Positions 56,532 to 64,000 of a stretch of DNA of 64,000 nt are shown here, one piece after another; the first letter of the stretch is position 1, and each line of letters begins with the position of its first letter. Position numbers and translations under genes: made by a program. The stretch is taken from positions 248,001-312,000 of the forward strand of contig JAQSEB010000110.1 of the NCBI GenBank assembly GCA_030063045.1, read 5' to 3'. Below the pieces are notes generated by a model. The model saw only the letters and a list, made by a program, of their open reading frames with translations, did no database searches and was not told the DNA's origin. The stretch is from Pratylenchus scribneri. Taxonomy: Eukaryota; Nematoda; Chromadorea; Rhabditida; Pratylenchidae.

Positions 56532-57668
56532 ATACAATATATGCGGATCCTAACAATCCCGGTGGTTTCAGTGGTTTTGTCAATCTGTATAGGGAAGTGA
56601 AAAGAAAATATCCAGAAATAACAAAGAAAGATGTACTTCATTTTCTGGAAGGAAATCGTACTTATACACTATTTAGAGGAAGAAGACGTAATTTTAAGAC
56701 TTCAAAAACAGTTCCAATGGGATTTATGACAAGTTGAATTTAAGATCCTTTACAAATTTTTGTTTAGATTTACAGGTTGATTTGGCAGATTTCCAAAGTT
56801 TATCGGAGGAGAATGATGGCTACCGATTTTGCTTGTTGGGTGTCGATGTCCTAAGTCGTCGGGTTTTTGCTGTCCCGATAAAATCCAAATCCACAAAAGA
56901 TATGTTCGAGGGATTTGAGGAGCTCTTTAAACAGATGCCACATCTTCCATCTGAAATTTACTCTGACCGTGGAATGGAATTCGAAAGTGGAGAAATGAAA
57001 AGATATTTCGAAGATAAGGGGATAGAAAAATTTTCTGCTCGAAATAGTTATGTTAAAGCAGCTGTGGCTGAACGATTTATTCGTAGTTTAAAACTTAGAT
57101 TATATAGATGGATTTCTGAGAAAAATTCTTTGAAATGGACAAAAGTTTTGCCAGAAATTGTAAATGCCATGAACAATACAGTCAACACTGCAACTGGAAT
57201 GACTCCAAACCAAGTGAATCCTAAGAATGCCAGTATTCTCTGGGATAAACTTTATCGCCAATATCTTTATCCAGAAAAGAAGAGAAAGACGACAAAATTT
57301 AAACCAAATGATGCAGTTCGATTAGCGAAGAAGAAACAAACATTCGAAAAGGGATATTTGGCAAATTATTCAGGTAGTTTAGTCATATACTCATATTTTA
57401 CTCATTTATAGATGAGATATATAAAATAAAAGAGGCAAGGAAATCCAACCCAGTGGACTATTATAAATTAGAGAATCACAAAGGAGAGACATTGAAAGGA
57501 AGAGCATATGCACCAGAGTTGGTTAAGACGAGACTAGATGCAGACACAACTTATAGAATAGAGAGTATATTTGAAGATAGGAAGAGAAAGGGAGTAAAGG
57601 AGTTATTAGTGAAATTTTTCGGTTATCCAGAATCATATTGGATTAAGCAATCAGATATTGTTAATTAA
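56501..57668 (+). CDS. Retroviral-type (D,D,E) integrase with chromodomain-like tail, element B (three exons)
   Basis: Exons 56501-56732, 56768-57373 and 57412-57668 join in frame across 35- and 38-nt introns, giving about 364 residues. The catalytic triad is Asp82 (in VDLAD), Asp144 (in SDRG) and Glu179 (in VAERF), with 34 residues between the last two. A chromodomain-like tail follows (TYRIESI ... FFGYPESYWI). It resembles C. elegans F54H12.3, the integrase of virus-like transposons. I chose ATG 56501 because it aligns with element A's remnant; the frame also extends to ATG 56438 inside the previous gene. This enzyme would insert element DNA into chromatin. Confidence 0.85.
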
Positions 57669-57762
57669 TTTGAATAAATCAAATCTTTTTAATAATTTCT
57701 TTATTCAATGTTTTTTTCATTTTAATATTTAATTTTATTTCTGAATCAATAGTTAATTTCAG

Positions 57763-58962
57763 ATGAGTAACTCATTTTATGTAATTGTTCCAAGCACTGG
57801 AATTGATAATCAAACTAATAAATTTAGGGTACAATTGCCCAGAAAATTGATATTAGATGGCCCGGGATGGACAGTTGGTTTGGCCGGAATTATTTATCCG
57901 AATAGCTGGGCATCCATTGGTGCCCACGAGGACAATTTTATTGCAATTCAATTAAAAAGCGGTGAAATTCGACATTATAAAGTCCCTAAAGGAAGTTATA
58001 CTTCGGCTAAGCATCTCGAATTGAGCTTATATCATGGGATTATCAGAGATATGGAAAGAAGAATTCAAGAATCAAAATCTCAAGGCATAAGGACAAATAG
58101 ATTTAAAAGAAAAGTGAATGAACATGATGATGAGGCACCCATTCACCCATCATCGCATAGACCACCAACAAATACAGCTAAAGCTAAATCTTCCCAGACT
58201 TTACCGCAAAATCAACCAACTACTCAGCCATCCCAATCAATACAAAATCAATCTATGGAAACAGAAGAAATGAAGAAATATCAGAAAGAATTGGAATATT
58301 TAAAAGAACGTGATGGTTGGGCTTATGCATTAGCACTGGAAATTTATTTACAGCGATTTAGAGCTGTCTTGACCATTGATAGTCCAAACTTGAATGAGCA
58401 TATTGGAAAAAATTTCTCAATTTTCAAACAATATTATGAACAAATTGAGAAAGGTTTATTGCATCCACATATTATGACAAAGGAGACTGAGGAGAATTTA
58501 TTGGCCTATGCAAGAGCAATTCGTTTTGTTTACAATGAACACATTAGTCGTTTTGAATTTGTTTGTACGGATGAAAGAATATCTCATGTTAGATTGACCC
58601 TACAAATTGCCTATGCACTGGGGTTCGAGGAAAATATTAAAATCAAAAATGGAAATGTGGCTCGGTATGCCCCAGATATACGAGGGGCAATGTCACAATT
58701 ATGTGTCTTTATGAATCATGGTGTGATGGAATCAATCATCTTTGGGAATTCCTTTGCTAATCTACTTCAATTGGTAGCCGTTGAGGGAGAGAGTGGCGAG
58801 ACTATTCAAAAACTCTTCACAAATCCACTCATGCATAGAGTTGTTGCCAGAGAGATAGATAGCATGGATTTCGAAATAAGGTCTATAGATGGCCGTCTAG
58901 TTAAATTCGACTATGGACAGATCACTTTGACTCTTCTTTTTAAGAAAGCGATTTATTTTTAA
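57763..58962 (+). CDS. Minor-virion-like protein, element B
   Basis: 399 residues, one exon. The N-terminal 110 residues start SNSFYVIVPS and contain NKFRVQLP and WTVGLAGIIYPNSW, a block I recall next to capsid genes in this element family. A low-complexity linker (Pro/Ser/Gln/Thr-rich, about residues 130-165) follows, then a C-terminal domain matching element A's 47530-47917 remnant. Position beside the capsid gene suggests a penton- or vertex-type partner; that is inference. Confidence 0.65.
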   Translation: MSNSFYVIVPSTGIDNQTNKFRVQLPRKLILDGPGWTVGLAGIIYPNSWASIGAHEDNFIAIQLKSGEIRHYKVPKGSYTSAKHLELSLYHGIIRDMERRIQESKSQGIRTNRFKRKVNEHDDEAPIHPSSHRPPTNTAKAKSSQTLPQNQPTTQPSQSIQNQSMETEEMKKYQKELEYLKERDGWAYALALEIYLQRFRAVLTIDSPNLNEHIGKNFSIFKQYYEQIEKGLLHPHIMTKETEENLLAYARAIRFVYNEHISRFEFVCTDERISHVRLTLQIAYALGFEENIKIKNGNVARYAPDIRGAMSQLCVFMNHGVMESIIFGNSFANLLQLVAVEGESGETIQKLFTNPLMHRVVAREIDSMDFEIRSIDGRLVKFDYGQITLTLLFKKAIYF

Positions 58963-58986
58963 CTTCATTTAGATTATTTTAAAAAT

Positions 58987-59557
58987 ATGGTTAGACAAAT
59001 ATTTGATGGGAGTAACCTCCATTTAAGCCAGCAATTTTCTCAAGATGGCGGGGGATTTATTGGCCGTTTTGATCATGCCAGCCCATATCAGAGAGGTTAT
59101 GGCCATTTTTCAGCTCTAACAAGACAGAGAGGGGCGGGAGTTGGTTCAGTTTTAAGGAATGTTTGGCGTTATTTAAGGCCATTGGTCTCAAAAGTCCAGC
59201 CAATAACCACTAGTATTGGAAAAGCCGTAGGACAGGAAGCGTTATCGACTACCGCTAGAGTACTAGGTTTATTTTTGATAAATTAGTGATTAAATTAATA
59301 TTAAAATAGATGACGTAGTGAAAGGCACGGATTTGAAATCAGCGGTGACTAATCAAAGCAGAGAGGGAATTCGGAAATTAGCTAATAGGGCGGCACAAAA
59401 ATTACAAAGCGGGGCCGGAAAGAGGCGGGGCCGAAAGTATAAAAGCAAGGGAAACAAACGGGGCCGCATCATTTTAAAACCCGAGTTAATTGGTCAATCA
59501 GTTGCTGGAAGAGCATTATTAAAAAAGAAAAGAGCTGATAATTTAGGATATTATTAA
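58987..59557 (+). CDS. Gly-rich basic virion-like protein, element B (one intron)
   Basis: Exons 58987-59266 and 59310-59557 join in frame across a 43-nt intron, giving about 175 residues against 166 in element A. It has the same architecture: YQRGYG, GAGVGSVLRNVWRYLRPL, TSIGKAVGQEALSTTARVL, then a very basic tail (KRRGRKY, KRGR) ending GYY (GLY in A). Without splicing the reading frame stops in the intron, so the intron must be removed for function. Confidence 0.75.
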
Positions 59558-59559
59558 AA

Positions 59560-61168
59560 ATGTTATATAAAAAAGTGGACGGTGCTAGCCCTAATTCTAT
59601 TTCGGCGGCATTGGATCTATTCTCTACCCCGCCGACAAATTGTGCGGTTAGTAACAGTATGTACAGGCTTTATCACCCACTAAATCCCATAAAGTTAGCA
59701 ATTTTAAATAATTAAATGAATTTTTGCTTAATTTAGTTCCATTCCCTTCCTGTTTAAAATTCATCCACTCACTTCGATGATTGATCTATCAAATATCTAT
59801 GTGATTACTGAAATGCAATTGAAAAAGATCAATAATAATGGTGAACTGGAAGATTTAACTGACGGTGAAATAGTAGCCCCGATCCAAATGCCGGGCGGCA
59901 CATTTATAAGAAATTTGAAAATTATGCTTAATCAGAGGGAAATTTACGATTCAAATCAATTATATGGATATAAAGTGTATATGGACACTGAGTTCAGCTA
60001 TCCCACAACTGTAAAAGATGCCTATTTATCGGCCTCAGGCTATCATAGAGAAACAAAAAGCCCTAATAGGGTAGCTGATGAGGGTTATATTGACCGAAAA
60101 AACGCATTCGCTGGCAGCAAAACGGTTCAGTTCATCCACAAATTAAGTGCTGATATATTGAATCAAGATCTTTATTTGTAAGTTTTTTCGCAAATATTCC
60201 AAATAAATCATCCTCAGAATTACAAATACGGAAATGGACATAGAAATAACCCCTCAGAGCGATGATTTTATGATAATCCAATCTCTGGTCGCTCCTGCAC
60301 CAGCGGTTGCACCTCCGGCTGGCGGAGGAGGTGGTGGGAATCAGCAAGCGCCAGCTCCGGTTGCTGCTGCCCAGCTTCCAAAATATAAATTAGTAATAAA
60401 TAATATTGCCTTACAAGTTAAAACGGTAATTTCTAATTTATTGATTAGACTGATTAAGAATTTAGATCGATTTAATGGATGGACTCTCGCTTGAATTAAA
60501 CACTAAATTAAATTCAGAGCCAGCTCGATATGGAATCAGAAAGACAGCGATAATAACCACGTTTATTAGCGCGGGTAGACGTGACTTTATTTCAACTCTT
60601 TTCTCGGATGAAGTCCCACGGCGAATAATGATCGGTCTAGTGGAAAATAAGAGTGTCATGGGTGACAAGCATAAGTCTCCATTCTTCTTTGATAATTTTA
60701 ACGTACGAGAAATTGAATTGATGGCAAATGGACGAGTCTATCCCCAGACCCCATATCATCTAGACTATTCAAATAGTCTTTTTATCAGGGCTTATCACGA
60801 CACTCAAACTAATTTGGGATTCGCAGGTACAAATGAATCAAATGGAATTACGTATAAAATGTTTAAATCGGGATGGAACGTATACTGTTTTAATTTAACA
60901 AAGTATTTCTCGATTAATCTTCTCTTTAATTCAATCAATAAATTTTAGCGCACAAGAAGAGACGCCCGGCTTTGAGTTGGTTAGAGATGGATGCACTATG
61001 ATTACTATACGCTTCTCTGCCGAGGTACCAGCAGGTGGGATTCAATTGGTCGCCTATGCTGAGTCTGATGGTGTGTTTTGTTTCGAAATACTGTACCCTC
61101 ATTCTTTCTTTTAAGGGCTCATTATGGTTGACCGTAACAGGACAATAACAAGTGATTTAACTGTATGA
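59560..61168 (+). CDS. Major-capsid-like protein (F54H12.2-type), element B (six exons)
   Basis: Exons 59560-59693, 59737-60177, 60218-60425, 60466-60902, 60949-61070 and 61116-61168 join in frame; introns are 43, 40, 40, 46 and 45 nt, all GT-AG. The product is about 464 residues against 437 in element A. Every intron interrupts a region that is continuous in A, and removal restores matching residues on both sides. An extra Ala/Pro/Gly-rich loop of about 28 residues (around 60290-60380, with a run of six Gly) is absent from A and probably sits in a surface loop. Its stop overlaps the next ATG. Confidence 0.75.
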
Positions 61169-61436
61169 TGGAGAGAGAAGAAAAACAGCAATTCCAAATC
61201 CAAACACCAATTTCTTGTGATTTTCCCCAAATATTGGATAAATCCCCGATAAATTTGATTTTTTGTATACTTTATTTTGTATTTGCCATTTTTATTACTG
61301 GGTCAGCCCTCTATTTTTATTGGTACGGGAGGAATGGACAACAGAACAATAGGTTATTGAAATTAATTTTTCCATTATATTATCCCTCAAAAGATCGCCT
61401 GTTGAGCTCAAGCCCAAAGACCAATCGCTTTTATGA
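61165..61436 (+). CDS. Single-pass membrane protein, element B
   Basis: ATG 61165 overlaps the capsid stop (ATGA). A strong membrane segment (LIFCILYFVFAIFITGSALYFYW) is followed by a short polar tail. A 41-nt intron at 61353-61393 gives an 76-residue product ending at 61436, with a tail (RSPVEL) like A's SPINL. Unspliced, the frame runs on into the protease frame to 61524. The splice model is plausible but less certain than for the capsid gene. Confidence 0.5.
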
Positions 61437-61570
61437 GGGAACATATCCCTCGGACCGGATTCCACGTTGCAAAGATTTTCCTTGCGGGATGGTCATTAAT
61501 CATGTAATCAGATTTTATCTTTAAACATAGCAGAATTTAGGATAATTCGAATGGTAAGGGAACGCATTGG
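61394..61570 (+). pseudogene. Protease N-terminal remnant, element B, truncated by satellite
   Basis: The frame around 61400-61500 contains a block aligning with residues 10-45 of element A's protease (NRF-x-x-G-x-YPSD-x-IP against SRWFKGCLPSD-x-x-SIP). A possible 27-nt intron follows. Satellite begins at 61571, near where the GxH active-site motif should stand. The catalytic Asp, Gln and Cys region is missing. No convincing start codon of its own is seen. Confidence 0.55.
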
Positions 61571-64000
61571 TCACAATATTAAAAGCATTTATCCAAGATT
61601 TATTCTTGAAAATTATTCCACCAATCTTTCTATTGTATATTTGCCAACCTTAAAATACTATAGCAGGATATATTTTTATATCAAGATTTTGCGTAAAAGC
61701 ATTTTATCAATTATTTTCTATGATATTTTTCAAATAATTTTTCCAATTTTTAGGTTATTAAAATTTTTTATTTATTTCAGAAAATATTTTTGATTTTTAA
61801 AAGTAAATATCAAGGAAAAATATTTCTTAATTCATAGTTCTAAATATTCTCATTATAATAGGCTAAATCTATTTTTAAGATTTTGAGAAAATCTAATTTT
61901 AGTAAATATTTTTAACAAAATATTTTCACAATATTAAAAGCATTTATCCAAGATTTATTCTTGAAAATTATTCCACCAATCTTTCTATTGTATATTTGCC
62001 AACCTTAAAATACTATAGCAGGATATATGTTTATATCAAGATTTTGCGTAAAAGCATTTTATTAATTATTTTCTATGATATTTTTCAAATAATTTTTCCA
62101 TTTTTTAGGTTATTAAAATTTTTTATTTATTTCAGAGAATATTTTTTGTTTTTTTAAAAAATTTCTAGGACAAATAATTCTTAATTCATAGTTCTAAATA
62201 TCCTCATTATAATAGGCTAAATCTATTTTTAAGATTTTAAGAAAATCTAATTTTAGTAAATATTTTTAACAAAATATTTTCACAATATTAAAAGCATTTA
62301 TCCAAGATTTATTCTTGAAAATTATTCCACCAATCTTTCTATTGTATATTTGCCAACCTTAAAATACTATAGCAGGATATATGTTTATATCAAGATTTTG
62401 CGTAAAAGCATTTTATCAATTATTTTCTATGATATTTTTCAAATAATTTTTCCATTTTTTAGGTTATTAAAATTTTTTATTTATTTCAGAGAATATTTTT
62501 TGTTTTTTTTAAAAATTTCTAGGACAAATAATTCTTAATTCATAGTTCTAAATATCCTCATTATAATAGGCTAAATCTATTTTTAAGATTTTAAGAAAAT
62601 CTAATTTTAGTAAATATTTTTAACAAAATATTTTCACAATATTAAAAGCATTTATCCAAGATTTATTCTTGAAAATTATTCCACCAATCTTTCTATTGTA
62701 TATTTGCCAACCTTAAAATACTATAGCAGGATATATGTTTATATCAAGATTTTGCGTAAAAGCATTTTATCAATTATTTTCTATGATATTTTTCAAATAA
62801 TTTTTCCATTTTTTAGGTTATTAAAATTTTTTATTTATTTCAGAGAATATTTTTTGTTTTTTAAAAAAATTTCTAAGACAAATAATTCTTAATTCATAGT
62901 TCTAAATATCCTCATTATAATAGGCTAAATCTATTTTTAAGATTTTAAGAAAATCTAATTTTAGTAAATATTTTTAACAAAATATTTTCACAATATTAAA
63001 AGCATTTATCCAAGATTTATTCTTGAAAATTATTCCACCAATCTTTCTATTGTATATTTGCCAACCTTAAAATACTATAGCAGGATATATGTTTATATCA
63101 AGATTTTGCGTAAAAGCATTTTATCAATTATTTTCTATGATATTTTTCAAATAATTTTTCCATTTTTTAGGTTATTAAAATTTTTTATTTATTTCAGAGA
63201 ATATTTTTTGATTTTTAAAAGTAAATATCAAGGAAAAATAATTCTTAATTCATAGTTCTAAATATTCTCATTATAATAGGCTAAATCTATTTTTAAGATT
63301 TTGAGAAAATCTAATTTTAGTAAATATTTTTAACAAAATATTTTCACAATATTAAAAGCATTTATCCAAGATTTATTCTTGAAAATTATTCCATCAATCT
63401 TTCTATTGTTTATTTGCCAACCTTAAAATACTATAGCAGGATATATGTTTATATCAAGATTTTGCGTAAAAGCATTTTATCAATTATTTTCTATGATATT
63501 TTTCAAATAATTTTTCCATTTTTTAGGTTATTAAAATTTTTTATTTATTTCAGAGAATATTTTTTGTTTTTTTAAAAAATTTCTAGGACAAATAATTCTT
63601 AATTCATAGTTCTAAATATCCTCATTATAATAGGCTAAATCTATTTTTAAGATTTTAAAAAAATCTAATTTTAGTAAATATTTTTAACAAAATATTTTCA
63701 CAATATTAAAAGCATTTATCCAAGATTTATTCTTGAAAATTATTCCACCAATCTTTCTATTGTATATTTGCCAACCTTAAAATACTATAGCAGGATATAT
63801 GTTTATATCAAGATTTTGCGTAAAAGCATTTTATCAATTATTTTCTATGATATTTTTCAAATAATTTTTCCATTTTTTAGGTTATTAAAATTTTTTATTT
63901 ATTTCAGAGAATATTTTTTGTTTTTTTAAAAAATTTCTAGGACAAATAATTCTTAATTCATAGTTCTAAATATCCTCATTATAATAGGCTAAATCTATTT
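61571..64000. repeat. Satellite array, block 4 (about 7 copies, runs off the window)
   Basis: Same 354-bp family (per-monomer open frames start at 62350, 62704 and 63058, exactly 354 apart). It resumes at tcacaatatt, which is 102 bases earlier in the monomer than where block 3 stopped, so the A/B block is not a simple insertion with a short target duplication. Monomers next to the junction are somewhat diverged (tatttttatatc, aaaatattt). Confidence 0.95.

Larger units (their letters stand above)
54003..61570 (+). mobile_element. Maverick/Polinton-like element B (intron-bearing, right end lost)
   Basis: Same gene order as element A plus a PAZ-like gene at the front and an intact integrase. 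Unlike A, its genes contain at least ten short GT-AG introns. The block stops inside the protease gene where satellite resumes at 61571, so the right end is missing. No DNA polymerase or terminal repeats are visible. Sequence similarity to A is clear at protein level but low at DNA level, so the two represent old, distinct lineages rather than a recent duplication. Confidence 0.8.

Noticed and set aside
41634..61570. Terminal inverted repeats or a short target duplication bounding the A/B block
   Set aside because: None was found by eye, and the satellite phases on both sides overlap by 102 bases, so no clean element ends can be assigned.

Overview
This is a eukaryotic, strongly AT-rich window. 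It is most likely from a nematode, possibly a plant-parasitic one, but the species is not identifiable. The reasons are very short introns (35-61 nt) with GT...TTTAG/TTTCAG ends in almost every spliced gene, a capsid/integrase gene set that I recall from the C. elegans F54H12.2/F54H12.3 locus, and small divergent F-box-associated-like and clathrin-like genes. Nearly everything here is repeats or mobile DNA. About 28 kb is one satellite family with a monomer of about 354 bp.

Layout. (1) 1-6574: accessory flank with a two-exon clathrin-repeat-derived gene (722-1471), a minus-strand F-box-associated-like gene (4439-3111) whose intron holds a 227-bp hAT-type MITE, a tRNA-like Pol III box region, and a TATA-driven retroelement-like ORF (5585-6574) that stops where the satellite begins. 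(2) 6573-11308 and 14462-28620: satellite, interrupted by a complete hAT transposon (11309-14461; 16-bp perfect TIRs, 8-bp target duplication, nine-exon transposase, TTCCGG arrays at both ends). (3) 28621-35294: an LTR retrotransposon on the minus strand with 365-bp LTRs differing at about one base, a candidate primer-binding site and polypurine tract, two gag-like regions, no recognisable reverse transcriptase or integrase, a nested 180-bp MITE, and a dispersed family of GNRA-capped hairpins. (4) 35295-41633: more satellite. (5) 41634-61570: a block holding two related Maverick/Polinton-like (virus-like) elements in the same orientation, A (about 43.85-50.82 kb) and B (about 54.0-61.57 kb), separated by two spliced non-element genes. 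(6) 61571-64000: satellite again.

Elements A and B share one gene order: packaging ATPase, small basic protein, long basic protein, integrase, minor-virion-like protein, Gly-rich basic protein, major-capsid-like protein, membrane protein, adenain-type cysteine protease. Together these would form a virion and integrate DNA. No DNA polymerase is visible in either. A has uninterrupted genes with TATA boxes 38-44 bp before three starts, but a deletion has fused the first 50 integrase codons to the tail of the minor-virion gene. B keeps the whole integrase, but its genes are broken by at least ten 35-46 nt GT-AG introns. Removing them restores the frames seen in A. B also carries a PAZ-like small-RNA-binding module upstream of its ATPase, and its protease is cut off by satellite.

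The best candidates for something new are the intron-rich virus-like element with a PAZ-like protein, and the covarying GNRA-hairpin family in the gag-only retrotransposon.
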